A stretch of DNA of 64,000 nt from Bacteroidota bacterium (GTDB lineage: Bacteria > Bacteroidota > Rhodothermia > JANXDC01): assembly GCA_025059945.1 (NCBI GenBank), contig JANXDC010000004.1, positions 310,001 through 374,000 on the forward strand, given 5' to 3'. A program made the translations under genes and the position numbers. This document shows positions 16,551 to 26,933 of the stretch, piece after piece. The notes under the pieces were generated by a model. It did no database searches. It saw only the letters and a list, made by a program, of their open reading frames with translations, and was not told the origin of the DNA. Position 1 is the stretch's first letter; each line of letters starts with the position of its first letter.

Positions 16551-17120
16551 ATGGCCACCACCGCTGATTTTCGTAATGGCATGACCCTGGTCCTGGACGG
16601 GGAGCTGTACACTATCGTGGAATTTATGCACGTCAAACCCGGCAAGGGGGGGGCCTTTGTGCGCACCACGCTGAAGCACGTCAAAACGGGCCGAGTCGTG
16701 GATCGCACTTTTCGGGCCGGGGAACGCGTGGAGACGGCTCGGGTCGAACGGCGGCCCCATCAGTTCCTCTACGAAGACGACCTGGGGCTGCATTTTATGA
16801 ACTTGGAAAGCTACGAGCAGATCGTGGTGCCTGCTGAGCTGGTTCAAGGACGGGAGTTTTTAAAGGAAGGGGGGATGGCCGAGGTGCTCGTGCACGCGGA
16901 AACCGAGACTCCGGTCCTGGTGGAACTGCCCGTGCACGTGGAGCTCAAGGTCGTCGAGACGGACCCCGGCGTGCGGGGCGATACGGCCACGGGCGGCACC
17001 AAGCCGGCTCGGCTGGAGTCCGGAGCCGTAGTGCAGGTGCCGCTCTTTGTTGAGGTGGGCGATGTGATTCGCGTAAACACGGAGACGCGGACCTACATCG
17101 AGCGCGTGCGTCAGAGCTAG
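16551..17120 (+). CDS. efp: Elongation factor P
   Basis: EF-P relieves ribosome stalling at consecutive prolines. The 189 residues give three OB-like domains; the loop V-K-P-G-K-G-G-A-F places K32 at the tip that enters the peptidyl-transferase centre, so this is the lysine type. Whether it is modified cannot be told here. The end D-x-I-R-V-N-T-E-T-R-T-Y-I-E-R is the family C-terminus. The open frame runs upstream to 16515, but MATTADFRNGM at 16551 matches the family start. It heads an operon with accB (18 bases away) and accC. Confidence 0.95.
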   Translation: MATTADFRNGMTLVLDGELYTIVEFMHVKPGKGGAFVRTTLKHVKTGRVVDRTFRAGERVETARVERRPHQFLYEDDLGLHFMNLESYEQIVVPAELVQGREFLKEGGMAEVLVHAETETPVLVELPVHVELKVVETDPGVRGDTATGGTKPARLESGAVVQVPLFVEVGDVIRVNTETRTYIERVRQS

Positions 17121-17138
17121 CCCGGCCGGAGGCGCATC

Positions 17139-17642
17139 ATGGACCTTAAGCTGATCCGCCAGATTCTCAGACTGGTCGAGTCCAGCCAAGTAGCCGAAGT
17201 GGAGATCGAGGAGGGAGGGTTTCGGATCGCGGTGCGCAAGCAGAGCGCTCCGGAGCCTCTAAACGGCCCTCCGCAGGTCTGGTGGATGCCCCCTTCCGCT
17301 CCCGCCTCGGCGCCCCCGGCGCCTGCGGCTCAGCCCGTGGCGCCTGAGAAGCCCCCCCCTCAGGCTGAAGCGCCCGCTCCAGAGGCGGAGGCGGGCAAAA
17401 AGCTTCATGAGATCCGATCCCCGATCGTGGGCACCTTTTACCGGGCCCCCGCTCCGGATAAGCCCCCCTTTGTGCAAGTGGGGGATGTGGTCTCAGCCGG
17501 GCAGACGCTCTGCATTATCGAGGCCATGAAGATCATGAACGAGATCCCAAGCGACATCTCGGGCCGGATCGTGAAGATCTTGGTCGAAAACGCCCAGCCC
17601 GTCGAGTACGATCAGCTCCTGTTTCTGCTTGAGCCCACCTGA
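17139..17642 (+). CDS. accB: Biotin carboxyl carrier protein of acetyl-CoA carboxylase
   Basis: AccB carries the biotin that shuttles CO2 in the first step of fatty-acid synthesis. The 167 residues show an N-terminal helix, an Ala/Pro-rich linker (about 50-88) and a C-terminal biotinyl domain with [10 protein letters not shown]131 being the biotinylated lysine. [10 protein letters not shown] is also a family signature. A GGAGG ribosome binding site precedes the ATG. accC follows after 9 bases. Confidence 0.97.
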   Translation: MDLKLIRQILRLVESSQVAEVEIEEGGFRIAVRKQSAPEPLNGPPQVWWMPPSAPASAPPAPAAQPVAPEKPPPQAEAPAPEAEAGKKLHEIRSPIVGTFYRAPAPDKPPFVQVGDVVSAGQTLCIIEAMKIMNEIPSDISGRIVKILVENAQPVEYDQLLFLLEPT

Positions 17643-17651
17643 AGGGAGTCC

Positions 17652-19013
17652 ATGTTCCGCAAGATCCTCATCGCCAACCGCGGCGAGATCGCGCTGCGCA
17701 TCATCCGCACCTGCAAGGAAATGGGGATTCGCACCGTAGCCGTCTACTCGACGGCCGATCGGGACAGCTTGCACGTAAAGTTCGCCGATGAGGCCGTCTG
17801 CATCGGCCCGGGCCCCAGCAAGGAGTCGTATCTGAAGATCCCGCGCCTGATCGCGGCCGCCGAGGTGACGAACGCCGACGCGATCCATCCCGGTTACGGG
17901 TTTTTGGCCGAAAACGCCCAGTTCGCCGCCATCTGCGCCGAGCACGGCATCAAGTTCATCGGGCCTAGCCCCGAGGCTATTCGGCGCATGGGCGACAAGG
18001 CCGAGGCCAAACGCACCATGCGCTCGGCCGGGGTGCCCACAATCCCGGGATCGGAGGGCACGATCGAAGATCCGCTGGAGGCGTTTCGCATCGCGCAAGA
18101 GATCGGCTTTCCCGTGATCATCAAGGCCGCAGCCGGCGGTGGCGGGCGCGGCATGCGCGTGGTTTGGGAGCGGGAGGACTTCATTCCGCAGTTCAACCTG
18201 GCCCGCGCCGAGGCCGAGGCCGCCTTCGGAGATCCGTCCGTGTATCTGGAGAAATACCTGGAAAGCCCACGCCACATTGAGGTGCAGGTCCTGGGCGATC
18301 AATATGGAACCGTTATCCACTTGGGCGAGCGGGACTGCTCTATTCAACGTCGTCATCAGAAGCTGGTCGAGGAGGCCCCCTCTCCGATCATGACCCCGGA
18401 GCTTCGAGCCCGCATGGGAGAGGCAGCCGTGCGCGGGGCCGCCGCCGTGGGCTACGAGGGGGCGGGCACGATCGAATTCCTCGTGGACAAAGACGGGCGC
18501 TTCTACTTCATGGAGATGAACACCCGCATCCAAGTCGAGCACCCGGTAACGGAGGAGGTCACCGATCGCGATATCGTGCGCGAGCAGATCCTCATCGCCA
18601 TGGGGGAGCGCATCAGCCCCGACATTCCCGAACTCCGCGGACATGCGATCGAGTGTCGGATCAATGCCGAAGACCCCTTTAACGGGTTTCGGCCCTCTCC
18701 GGGGCGCATCAGCGCCTTCCATATGCCGGGCGGCCACGGGGTGCGCGTCGATACGCACGCCTACGCGGGCTACGTCATCCCCCCGTATTACGACTCCATG
18801 ATCGCCAAGCTCATCGTGCGAGGCAAGACGCGACAAGAGGCCATCGCCAAGATGGAGCGGGCTTTAGAGGAATTCATCATCGAAGGGGTGCATACGACCA
18901 TCCCGTTTCACCGGCGTCTGATGCAGGATACCCGCTTTCGCGCCGGGGACTTTACTACGAAGTTCCTTGAAAGCTTCGATTTATCGCCTGAGCCGGCACA
19001 GGCTGCCGGATAA
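17652..19013 (+). CDS. accC: Acetyl-CoA carboxylase biotin carboxylase subunit
   Basis: AccC is the ATP-dependent biotin carboxylase. The 453 residues are full length: N-terminal [23 protein letters not shown]-grasp domain with [12 protein letters not shown], the [17 protein letters not shown] segment, the [19 protein letters not shown] motif, and the catalytic [14 protein letters not shown] stretch. A GAAGGGAG ribosome binding site precedes the ATG. The carboxyltransferase subunits accA and accD are not in the window. gcvH follows 17 bases later on the same strand, so cotranscription with the glycine genes is possible. Confidence 0.97.
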   Translation: MFRKILIANRGEIALRIIRTCKEMGIRTVAVYSTADRDSLHVKFADEAVCIGPGPSKESYLKIPRLIAAAEVTNADAIHPGYGFLAENAQFAAICAEHGIKFIGPSPEAIRRMGDKAEAKRTMRSAGVPTIPGSEGTIEDPLEAFRIAQEIGFPVIIKAAAGGGGRGMRVVWEREDFIPQFNLARAEAEAAFGDPSVYLEKYLESPRHIEVQVLGDQYGTVIHLGERDCSIQRRHQKLVEEAPSPIMTPELRARMGEAAVRGAAAVGYEGAGTIEFLVDKDGRFYFMEMNTRIQVEHPVTEEVTDRDIVREQILIAMGERISPDIPELRGHAIECRINAEDPFNGFRPSPGRISAFHMPGGHGVRVDTHAYAGYVIPPYYDSMIAKLIVRGKTRQEAIAKMERALEEFIIEGVHTTIPFHRRLMQDTRFRAGDFTTKFLESFDLSPEPAQAAG

Positions 19014-19030
19014 AAAGGGGGAAGCTGGCT

Positions 19031-19417
19031 ATGCATTTTCCGGCGGAGCTGCGCTATACGCGCGAACACGAGTGGATCCGGCTGGAGTCCGATGGAACGG
19101 CCGTGGTGGGCATTACGGATTTCGCCCAAAGCGAACTGGGCGACATCGTCTTCGTGGAGCTCCAAGCCGTGGGAACGGCGCTGGAGCAAAACGCGGTCTT
19201 CGGAACCGTGGAGGCCGTCAAAACCGTTTCTGAGCTTTACCTTCCCGTGGCCGGAGAGATTTTGGAACACAACGAGGCCGTGCTGCGCGATCCGAGCCTG
19301 CTCAACCGCGACCCGTACGGGGCGGGATGGTTGGTGCGCATCCGGCCGCGCGACGTGGCGCAGCTGGAACTCTTGCTGGATGCCGAAGCCTACAAAGCCA
19401 TGATCGGGGTGAGCTGA
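19031..19417 (+). CDS. gcvH: Glycine cleavage system H protein
   Basis: GcvH carries the lipoyl arm that links the P, T and L proteins of glycine cleavage. The 128 residues show YTREHEWI, the [19 protein letters not shown]-like segment and [12 protein letters not shown], with K64 as the lipoylation site, then a canonical N-D/E-P-Y-G-x-G-W-L/M end. The GTGAGCTGATGG junction places its stop over the start of gcvPA (TGATG), so the two are likely translationally coupled. Confidence 0.95.
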   Translation: MHFPAELRYTREHEWIRLESDGTAVVGITDFAQSELGDIVFVELQAVGTALEQNAVFGTVEAVKTVSELYLPVAGEILEHNEAVLRDPSLLNRDPYGAGWLVRIRPRDVAQLELLLDAEAYKAMIGVS

Positions 19418-20751
19418 TGGTGTTCGTGCCCCATACCGAAGAAGACCGCCGGCAGATGCTGCAGGCCATCGGAGTGGCCGATTTCGAGGAGCTGCTGGAG
19501 CCCATACCCGAGGCCCTTCGGCTTCGGGAGCCCCTCCGGCTTCCGCCCGCGCTCTCGGAGTGGGAGGTGAGCCGGCTCGTCACGGGCCTTTCGGAGCAAA
19601 ACCTCGGGGCCGAGCAGCTGATCTGCTTTGCGGGCGCCGGCGCCTACGACCACATCATCCCAGCCGCCATCGGGGCTTTGCTATGCCGCTCGGAGTTCTA
19701 CACGGCCTATACGCCCTATCAAGGCGAAGTATCCCAGGGCACGCTGCAGGCCATCTACGAGTTTCAGACCATGCTCTGTAGGCTTACGGGCATGGACGTG
19801 GCCAACGCCTCCATGTACGATGGAGCCAGCGCCCTGGCCGAAGCCGTCCTGCTGGCCTGCGGGCACACGGGCCGATCGCGCGTGGTGATCGCCGGCAAGG
19901 TGCATCCCTTGTATCTGGAAGTGGTGCGCACCTACGGCTATGGCCAAGGCATTGAGCTCCTGCAGGCCCCCCTGCAGGAGGGGCGAACGGACCTTAAGGC
20001 CTTAGAGGAGCTGGTCGACGCCTCCGTGGCCGCCGTCGTGGTGCAGCAGCCCAATTTTTACGGGCTTTTGGAGGAGGTGCGCCTGATCGAGCGCATCGCG
20101 CACGCCGATCCCCAGCGCCTATACATCGTCGTAGCCGATCCCATATCGCTGGGCCTTTTAGAAGCTCCGGGCTTTTACGGGGCCGACATTGTGGTGGGTG
20201 AGGGACAACCCCTGGGCATCCCCTTAAACTTCGGGGGGCCTTATCTGGGGCTCTTTGCGGCCAAGGCCGCTTTGCTGCGTAAGCTCCCCGGCAGGCTGGT
20301 GGGCATGACTGTGGATGCGTGCGGGGAGCGCGCCTTTGTCCTTACGCTGCAAACCCGCGAGCAACACATCCGGCGCGATAAGGCCACATCGAACATCTGC
20401 ACCAACCAGGGGCTTATGGCCCTAGCGGCCACCATTTACATGGCCCTTCTGGGCAAGGAGGGGCTGCGCGAGGTGGCCGAGCAATGCTATCATCGCGCCC
20501 ATTACTTGGCTCGGCGCATCGAAGAGCTTCCCGGTTACGGGCTGCTGTATCCGGGGCCGTTTTTCCGGGAGTTCGTCGTGCGTACTCCCCGAGCCGCCTC
20601 CGAGGTCGTGGAGCGTCTGCTGGAACAGGGCTTTCTAGCGGGCGTACCCCTGGATCGGTGGGGCGAGCCCGGTTTGCTTGTGGCCGTAACGGAGAAGCGC
20701 TCGCGCGAGGAGATGGACCGCTTCGTGGAGGCCCTGCGCGCGCTGTCCTGA
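19417..20751 (+). CDS. gcvPA: Glycine dehydrogenase (decarboxylating) subunit 1
   Basis: GcvPA is the N-terminal half of the two-subunit P protein, which with GcvPB decarboxylates glycine. The 444 residues fit the family, with [15 protein letters not shown] near residue 69, [21 protein letters not shown], and the N-x-S-x-Y-D-G-A-S-A motif. The PLP lysine belongs to GcvPB, which is not in this window, nor is gcvT. The open frame starts at 19327, but ATG 19417 within TGATG is the family start. Confidence 0.93.
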   Translation: MVFVPHTEEDRRQMLQAIGVADFEELLEPIPEALRLREPLRLPPALSEWEVSRLVTGLSEQNLGAEQLICFAGAGAYDHIIPAAIGALLCRSEFYTAYTPYQGEVSQGTLQAIYEFQTMLCRLTGMDVANASMYDGASALAEAVLLACGHTGRSRVVIAGKVHPLYLEVVRTYGYGQGIELLQAPLQEGRTDLKALEELVDASVAAVVVQQPNFYGLLEEVRLIERIAHADPQRLYIVVADPISLGLLEAPGFYGADIVVGEGQPLGIPLNFGGPYLGLFAAKAALLRKLPGRLVGMTVDACGERAFVLTLQTREQHIRRDKATSNICTNQGLMALAATIYMALLGKEGLREVAEQCYHRAHYLARRIEELPGYGLLYPGPFFREFVVRTPRAASEVVERLLEQGFLAGVPLDRWGEPGLLVAVTEKRSREEMDRFVEALRALS

Positions 20752-20823
20752 GCCAAGGCAAAGCTTGCACCGGCTCCGGGACGGAACGCAACTTTGCGCG
20801 TAACCTTGCGTTTTTGCGATCCC

Positions 20824-22383
20824 ATGCTCGGCTCCGATCCCCACGACGAGAAGATTCTTATCTTGGACTACGGTTCGCAGTATACCCAACTCATCGCCCG
20901 GCGCATTCGAGAGGCCCGGGTCTATTGCGAAATACACCCCTGCACGCTCTCCGCGGCCGAGATTCGGGCCCTGCGTCCGAAGGGCATTGTGCTCTCCGGT
21001 GGTCCCATGAGCGTATATGACCCCGGAGCGCCGCAGCTGGAGCCCGAGTTGCTCGAGCTCGGCGTTCCGGTTCTGGGCATCTGTTATGGGCTTCAGGCGC
21101 TGGCTCAAGCCTTAGGAGGGCGCGTAGAGCGCGCTCATCGGCGCGAATTTGGCCGAGCCGAACTCATCCTAGATAATCCCAACGGGCTCTTTGAAGGCCT
21201 GCCCGATCGCTTCACGGTCTGGATGAGCCACAGCGATCACCTGACGGCACTGCCCGAGGAGTTCGAGGTGCTTGCCCACACGGCCGGCGCCCCCGTGGCT
21301 GCCATACGCAGCCGTACAAGGGCCATCTACGGGGTGCAGTTTCACCCCGAGGTCGCGCACACGGAGTACGGGTCTCAGATCCTGGAGAACTTCGTACGCC
21401 GTATCTGCGGCTGTCGAGGCCTCTGGACCCCAGAGGCCTTTGTGGAGGCCGCGATCGCGCGCATCCGGCAGGAGGTGCAACGAGACGAACACGTCGTCCT
21501 GGCTTTGAGCGGAGGGGTGGATTCGACCGTGGCGGCTGTGCTGCTGCATCGGGCCATTGGGGATCGGCTTCATTGCGTATTTGTCGACAACGGCCTGCTG
21601 CGCCTGGGGGAGGCCGAACAGGTCGTGCGCACCTTTCGGGAGCATTTCCGCATTCCGCTGCATCACGTTGAGGCGCAAGCGCCGTTTCTGGAGCGGCTCC
21701 GGGGCGTCCTGGACCCCGAGACCAAGCGGCGGGTGATCGGGCGTACCTTCATCGAGGTCTTCGAACGGGCCATTGCCGAATTGGGCCATCCCGTAACGTT
21801 CTTGGCCCAGGGCACCCTGTATCCGGATGTGATCGAAAGCACCGCGTTTCGGGGCCCCTCGGCCACCATCAAAACGCACCATAACGTGGGAGGGCTGCCC
21901 GAGTGCATGCGCTTGCGGCTTCTGGAGCCGTTTCGGGAGCTTTTCAAGGATGAAGTCCGCGCCGTGGGCCGCACCTTGGGGGTGCCCGAGGAGATCCTGG
22001 GACGGCATCCGTTCCCCGGGCCTGGTTTGGCCGTGCGGATACTGGGGGAGGTGACCCAAGAGCGTCTGGAGCTGTTGCGCCGGGCTGATGCCATCTTCAT
22101 CGAGGAGCTGCGCCTTTGGGGGCTTTATGAGCGCGTCTGGCAGGCCTTCGCCGTTTTCGTGCCTGTTCAGACCGTGGGTGTCATGGGAGATGGACGTACC
22201 TATGAACACCTGATCGCTCTGCGGGCCGTAACGAGCGTTGACGGTATGACGGCCGATTGGGCCCGGCTGCCGCATGAGTTCCTGGCGCACGTCTCCACCC
22301 GCATCACGGGCGAGGTGCCGGGCGTCAACCGGGTGGTCTACGACGTCACCTCCAAGCCGCCGGCCACGATCGAGTGGGAATAA
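20824..22383 (+). CDS. guaA: GMP synthase (glutamine-hydrolysing)
   Basis: GuaA aminates XMP to GMP. The 519 residues contain a class I glutamine amidotransferase domain (C87 in [22 protein letters not shown] with the catalytic His/Glu), an ATP-pyrophosphatase domain with P-loop [11 protein letters not shown], and the C-terminal dimerisation domain ending [10 protein letters not shown] start at ATG 20824; a TTG at 20794 would add ten non-conserved residues. It is 72 bases after gcvPA and 8 bases before the next gene. Confidence 0.97.
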   Translation: MLGSDPHDEKILILDYGSQYTQLIARRIREARVYCEIHPCTLSAAEIRALRPKGIVLSGGPMSVYDPGAPQLEPELLELGVPVLGICYGLQALAQALGGRVERAHRREFGRAELILDNPNGLFEGLPDRFTVWMSHSDHLTALPEEFEVLAHTAGAPVAAIRSRTRAIYGVQFHPEVAHTEYGSQILENFVRRICGCRGLWTPEAFVEAAIARIRQEVQRDEHVVLALSGGVDSTVAAVLLHRAIGDRLHCVFVDNGLLRLGEAEQVVRTFREHFRIPLHHVEAQAPFLERLRGVLDPETKRRVIGRTFIEVFERAIAELGHPVTFLAQGTLYPDVIESTAFRGPSATIKTHHNVGGLPECMRLRLLEPFRELFKDEVRAVGRTLGVPEEILGRHPFPGPGLAVRILGEVTQERLELLRRADAIFIEELRLWGLYERVWQAFAVFVPVQTVGVMGDGRTYEHLIALRAVTSVDGMTADWARLPHEFLAHVSTRITGEVPGVNRVVYDVTSKPPATIEWE

Positions 22384-22391
22384 AGGCGTAG

Positions 22392-24128
22392 ATGCGCGCG
22401 CAGCCTCTTGTCGCGCTCTGTCTAGTGGGGGCCTTAGCATGGCCGGTTGCGGCCCAAACCGATGCGGCGGCGCCTGAGTCGCTTTTCGTGCGTGCTCTAG
22501 AGGAGTTTCGCTTGGGCCGCTACCCGGAGGCCTTCGGGCGCTTTGAGGCCCTCTACCGACAGGGCTCACATCCCCGCACCACGGCCGCCGGGCTCATGGC
22601 CGGCCGCGCCCTGGTCGCCCTGCGCCAATATCGGCCTGCTGCCCAGTGGCTTGAGGCCTTCGTGCGGGCGCATCCGGGCTCTCGTTACGCGCCCGAGGCC
22701 CTGTGGAGCCTGGGATACACGTATTGGGCCTTGCACGAGGAAGGACGCGCCCTAGAGGCCCTCTTCCGGGCTTGGCAGCTGGCCGAGGACGGGCTCAGGG
22801 CGCAGTCGGAGGAGCGCTTCTGGGCCTTGTGCGCGGTCTTGGGTGTGCGGGAACTCGATTCGATAGCGGCTCAGGCCTCAGATCCCGTACTAGGGGCCGC
22901 CTTGCGCTTGGCCGCAGCGCAACGCGAGGCCAACAGCCTGCGCTTCGAAGAGGCCCTGCGGCGCCTGGAAGCCCTGCGCCCCCCCCCGAACGCCCTGCGG
23001 GAGCGCTACGCGGAGTTAGAGGCGGCTCTTAAGATGCGGCGCCTGTTGCCGTCTGAGGACGCGGTCCCAAGTGCTCCCTATCGGGTCGGGGTCTTGCTGC
23101 CCATAGGGCGAGGAAGGGATCCGGATAGGCGCTACAGCCGTGAGCTGCTGGCGGGCTTAAGGCTGGCCGTAGAGGAGCACAACCGGGCCCGGCCCGATCG
23201 GCCCATTCAGCTGCTTTTCCGGGACGCCGCCTCTCCGGAAGGGACGATCCAGAGCGCCCTACAGGAGCTTCTGGGGCCAGAGAGCGTGGACCTGGTCGTG
23301 GGACCCCTGTACAGCCGCGAGGCCGCCGAAGTGGTGGACGTAGCCGAAGAGGCGCGCGTACCCCTGGTGCTGCCCCTTGCCAACGAGGAGCAGCTTGTCG
23401 ATGAGCGGCAATGGGTTTTTCAGGTGAATCCGCCGGCCTCTGCGCACGCGCGCGCTATGGCCCGTTTCGCTGCTGAGCGGCTCCGGCTGCGTCGGGTGGC
23501 CGTGCTTTTCCGGCCATCGGAACGTGAGGCCTGGTTGGCCGACGTATTTGCGACCGAATTCGAAGCCTCTGGCGGGACGATCGTGCTGCGTCAGCCTCTG
23601 AGCGCGAGCCGACAGCGCGTAACGGCTGGACTTGTAGAGCAGCTGCGCGCCGTTGCGCCCGAGGCCCTGTATATCGCCCTGGCCGGAGAGGATACGGAGA
23701 ACGCGATCGAGAATATCCTGGGCCGCTTTGATGAGTTGGGCTACCGGCCGCCCCGCATCCTGGGCGGGCCGGCCTGGCATGAGTTGCGCTCCAGCTGGAG
23801 CCGGCTTGCCCTGTTTCGGGTAACCTACACGGCCGAAGGGCTCCCCGAAGCCCGTGGGCCCGCTTATACGGCTTTCCGATCCGCCTTTCGCGCCCGATTT
23901 GGCGAAGAGCCGGGCCCTCTGGCCTTGACCGGATACGATCTGGGCAAGTGGCTGGCGCAGGCTCTGGCGGCGCGCGCGCCGGCAGAACCGGTGCGCGCTG
24001 TGCTGGTCCGGACCGGGCCTTTTCGGGGGATGCGGCTTGCGCTCGACTTCCGATATGGCAACATCAACAGCCTGGTGCAGGTTCTGCAGTATCAAGGCGG
24101 CCGCATCGTGGAGGCCGAGGGCCTATAA
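22392..24128 (+). CDS. Exported TPR plus periplasmic-binding-fold protein (LpoA/LppC-like)
   Basis: The 578-residue protein starts with a signal peptide ending PVAAQTDA. Residues about 25-210 are helical TPR-like repeats (E-F-R-L-G-R-Y-P-E-A-F-x-R-F, then Y-A-P-E-A-L-W-S-L-G-Y-T-Y). Residues about 220-575 have a type I periplasmic-binding fold (YRVGVLLPIGRG, DLVVGPLYSREAAEVVDVAEE, VPLVLPLANEE). The same two-part architecture is found in LpoA, which activates a peptidoglycan synthase, and in amino-acid-binding proteins. There is no Cys lipobox, so it would be soluble in the periplasm unless retained otherwise. Role in cell-wall synthesis is an inference. Confidence 0.75.
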   Translation: MRAQPLVALCLVGALAWPVAAQTDAAAPESLFVRALEEFRLGRYPEAFGRFEALYRQGSHPRTTAAGLMAGRALVALRQYRPAAQWLEAFVRAHPGSRYAPEALWSLGYTYWALHEEGRALEALFRAWQLAEDGLRAQSEERFWALCAVLGVRELDSIAAQASDPVLGAALRLAAAQREANSLRFEEALRRLEALRPPPNALRERYAELEAALKMRRLLPSEDAVPSAPYRVGVLLPIGRGRDPDRRYSRELLAGLRLAVEEHNRARPDRPIQLLFRDAASPEGTIQSALQELLGPESVDLVVGPLYSREAAEVVDVAEEARVPLVLPLANEEQLVDERQWVFQVNPPASAHARAMARFAAERLRLRRVAVLFRPSEREAWLADVFATEFEASGGTIVLRQPLSASRQRVTAGLVEQLRAVAPEALYIALAGEDTENAIENILGRFDELGYRPPRILGGPAWHELRSSWSRLALFRVTYTAEGLPEARGPAYTAFRSAFRARFGEEPGPLALTGYDLGKWLAQALAARAPAEPVRAVLVRTGPFRGMRLALDFRYGNINSLVQVLQYQGGRIVEAEGL

Positions 24129-24569
24129 GGCCTTCTCAAAGCGCATCTTAAAGTCCCGAAAATCCGGGTTCCAACGCACCTCCACCACCCGAAAGCCCTC
24201 CACAAGCCCCAGGATGACCATGGCGGGATAGCGATTAGGGAAGGAATCGTAGGCGAAGACCCTATAGCCCCGGCGGCGCGCCAGCTGCATCATCTCATAT
24301 AGCATGGCGCGCGCGATGCCCCTGCGGCGATAGCCCTCTAGGACCCCGCCTTTGGCGCTGTAAAAGACCTCCCGCGACTCCCCATAGCCGATCTTGAAGC
24401 CCACTGGAAGCCCGTCTACGCGGGCTAACAGCATGCACAGATCGGGCCGATCAAAGCGGTTGATGATGCGCTCTTCGCCGAATATCCGCCAGTTGAGGTC
24501 CCGGATGAGCGCAAGCGCCTCAAGGCCAACGGATTCGATCTGCGCCGGCGATTCCCGGTTACAGGACAT
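24123..24569 (-). CDS. GNAT-family N-acetyltransferase
   Basis: The 148-residue protein has the GNAT core: a substrate strand region, the acetyl-CoA-binding motif A (EGYRRRGIARAMLYEMMQLAR) and a final strand pair before FRDFKMRF. The substrate is not predictable. It overlaps the tail of the upstream plus-strand gene by six bases. I start at ATG 24569 (MSCNRES); the frame also reaches a TTG at 24608 behind a G-rich stretch, so the start is uncertain. Confidence 0.82.
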   Translation of the reverse strand: MSCNRESPAQIESVGLEALALIRDLNWRIFGEERIINRFDRPDLCMLLARVDGLPVGFKIGYGESREVFYSAKGGVLEGYRRRGIARAMLYEMMQLARRRGYRVFAYDSFPNRYPAMVILGLVEGFRVVEVRWNPDFRDFKMRFEKAL

Positions 24570-24731
24570 ACTGGGTCGTAAAAAAGCACAACCAGACCCT
24601 GGCGTCAAGACCCCCCTCGCTTCCAGTCCGGGCGATTGTTCTCCTCCCCCTGTGAAAGGGCCTTTCTGCTTTGCCTTAATGGCTTCGGACGTCGCTATTT
24701 AAGACGAGCTTTTGTGCAGGAGGAACGCCTC

Positions 24732-26897
24732 ATGATGGCGATACGCGGCTTGCTGCCGGGGCTTCTGGTGCTCTGGGTGAGCGCCTCTTCGTGGAGCCAG
24801 TTGCGTCCTATGGAGGTGCGCGACGTGGTGGCCCTGCGCACAGCCGAAACGCCCGTGTGTTCGCCCGACGGCCGATGGGCCGTATTCGCCCTCCAGCAGC
24901 TAAACTGGGGCAGAGGTGAACGATATACGGATCTGTACCTGGTCTCCTTATCCGGAGGCCCGACTCGGCGCATGACGTTTACTGAAGACCACTCGGAATC
25001 GCAGCCCGCCTGGCACCCCGACAGTCGGAGCTTCTTTTTTGTCTCCAACCGGGAGGGACGTCCGCAGCTATACCGCATGGCCCTGGACGGAGGCGAAGCG
25101 CAGCGGCTGACCAACGAGCGCGACGGCATCGGCGTGTATCGGGTCGATCCCCGGGGCCGGTACGTGGCCTACACGGGTGGGGATCGCAATCGGCGTCAGC
25201 TCTACCTCTACGAGCTCAGCACGGGTCGCGCGGAGGTCCGCACGCGCTTTTCCGCTGCGGTCGAGCAATTAGCCTGGAGCGCCGACGGCCGGTTTGTGTA
25301 CGTGCTTGTGGCCGACACCTTGGATCCCGTCCAGATTCGGAGACGCGAACAGGGCTTTGACGTGCGTCGCATGGACGAGCCCGAGCCGCCCCGGCACCTA
25401 TGGCGCGTACCTGTTCCGGAAGGCGAGCCCGAGCGCGTCACCGAAGGACCGTGGCGCATCGTGCAGTTTCGGCTTTCTCAAGATGGCCGTTATGCGGCCG
25501 TCTTGGCCGTCGCGGCCGACCGCTACGTGGAGCCGCCCGTAGATACGGAGCTTTTTCTGGTGGAGCTATCGGAACGCCGCATGCAGCGGCTCACCACAAA
25601 CCGGGTCTCGGAGTCCAACCCCAGCTTCTCCCCCGACGGGCGCTATCTTGCTGTCCAGGCCCCTCGGAACTTCGCCCTTTACGATGAAGGCAAGCTCCAT
25701 CTCTTTGAGCTGCCCTCTGGACGCTGGCTGCGCGCCTTGCCTGAGGACTTCCCCTACGACGCCGACTTGGCCTTTTGGAGCCCGGATGGCCGGCGTCTTT
25801 ATTTTACGGCCGGCGAGGGGGTTCGAGAGAACCTGTTCTCCGTTTCCGCGGAGGGCGGCCCCGCGCGGCGGGAGACAAACCTAGAAGCCACGATCACCGG
25901 GGTGCGCGATGAGGCCAGCGGTCAGATCCTGATCCGCTACAGCGATCCGCAAACCCCCCCTGATTGGTATGCGGCGCGCTTGCAGGAGCTTGGGCGCCGG
26001 GATCGCTGGGTGCGGCTTTCGGATGCTAATCCGGAGGCTCGCAACTGGCGGCTGGCCTCAGTTGAGGTGCTGCGCTGGAAAAGCACCGACGGGCAGATGG
26101 TCGAGGGGCTGGTGGTCAAGCCCTTGGACTTTCAGCCCGGGCGGCGTTATCCGCTTATCGCGCAAATCCACGGAGGCCCCGCCTCGGCCTATACGCTTTC
26201 GTTTCCGGGATCCTGGAGCAATTTCGTGCACGTTTGGGCCGCGCGTGGATATCTTGTTTTTATGCCCAACTACAGGGGCTCTTCGCATTACGGGGAGCGC
26301 TTCCGCAGGCAGATCGCCGGGGACTACTTTCGGCAGGCCTTCGACGACATCATGACCGGCATCGACACGCTCATCCAGCGCGGCTGGGCCGATCCGGAGC
26401 GGCTGGGCATCATGGGTTGGAGCGCCGGCGGGCATTGGTCGAACTGGGCCCTCGTGTCCACGGATCGCTTCCGGGCCATCTCCACCGGCGCGGGGGCCGT
26501 AAACTGGATCTCCCTGTATGCGCAGACGGACGTGCAGTTTACGCGCGAGTTTTACTTTCAAGGGACGCCCTATGAGCGCTGGGACCACTACCTGGAGGTC
26601 TCCCCGCTTCGCTACATCCGCCGCGCCCGCACGCCCACGCTGATCCACTTTGGAGAGGAGGACGAGCGCATCCCCCTGCCGCAAGGGCAGGAACTCTACA
26701 TGGCGCTGAAAAAGTTGGGCGTGCCGGTCGAGTTTTTCATCTACCCCGGCATGGGGCACGGCATTACGCGGCCCAAATATCAGTTCATCAAGATGCTAGC
26801 CGAGCTGGACTGGTTCGATTACTGGCTGCAGAACCGGCGCCCCTGGCCCGACTGGGGCGCCTGGTTACAGGCCTGGGAACAAGCCGCCAAGCCGTAG
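24732..26897 (+). CDS. Exported S9-family serine peptidase
   Basis: The 721 residues start with a signal peptide (hydrophobic LLPGLLVLWVSASSWSQL). A beta-propeller with repeated S-P-D-G-R blades precedes an alpha/beta-hydrolase domain carrying the nucleophile S564 in GWSAGGHW, the Asp in GEEDERIPLPQGQ and the His in GMGHGITRPK. These are dipeptidyl or oligopeptidases; the length and GWSAGG motif fit the S9C-like group. AGGAGGAA lies 6 bases before the ATG. It probably works in the periplasm on short peptides. Confidence 0.92.
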   Translation: MMAIRGLLPGLLVLWVSASSWSQLRPMEVRDVVALRTAETPVCSPDGRWAVFALQQLNWGRGERYTDLYLVSLSGGPTRRMTFTEDHSESQPAWHPDSRSFFFVSNREGRPQLYRMALDGGEAQRLTNERDGIGVYRVDPRGRYVAYTGGDRNRRQLYLYELSTGRAEVRTRFSAAVEQLAWSADGRFVYVLVADTLDPVQIRRREQGFDVRRMDEPEPPRHLWRVPVPEGEPERVTEGPWRIVQFRLSQDGRYAAVLAVAADRYVEPPVDTELFLVELSERRMQRLTTNRVSESNPSFSPDGRYLAVQAPRNFALYDEGKLHLFELPSGRWLRALPEDFPYDADLAFWSPDGRRLYFTAGEGVRENLFSVSAEGGPARRETNLEATITGVRDEASGQILIRYSDPQTPPDWYAARLQELGRRDRWVRLSDANPEARNWRLASVEVLRWKSTDGQMVEGLVVKPLDFQPGRRYPLIAQIHGGPASAYTLSFPGSWSNFVHVWAARGYLVFMPNYRGSSHYGERFRRQIAGDYFRQAFDDIMTGIDTLIQRGWADPERLGIMGWSAGGHWSNWALVSTDRFRAISTGAGAVNWISLYAQTDVQFTREFYFQGTPYERWDHYLEVSPLRYIRRARTPTLIHFGEEDERIPLPQGQELYMALKKLGVPVEFFIYPGMGHGITRPKYQFIKMLAELDWFDYWLQNRRPWPDWGAWLQAWEQAAKP

Positions 26898-26933
26898 GGT
26901 GTACTTGCAACACCAAAGCGAAGGAGGTGCGCG

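Noticed and set aside
17493-18836. Open frame of 447 codons antisense to accC
   Set aside because: High-GC codon bias of accC leaves the opposite frame free of stops. There is no ribosome binding site, and the His/Gly-rich translation resembles no family.
21169-22569. Open frame of 466 codons antisense to guaA
   Set aside because: Same codon-bias artefact; guaA is complete and clearly coding in this interval.
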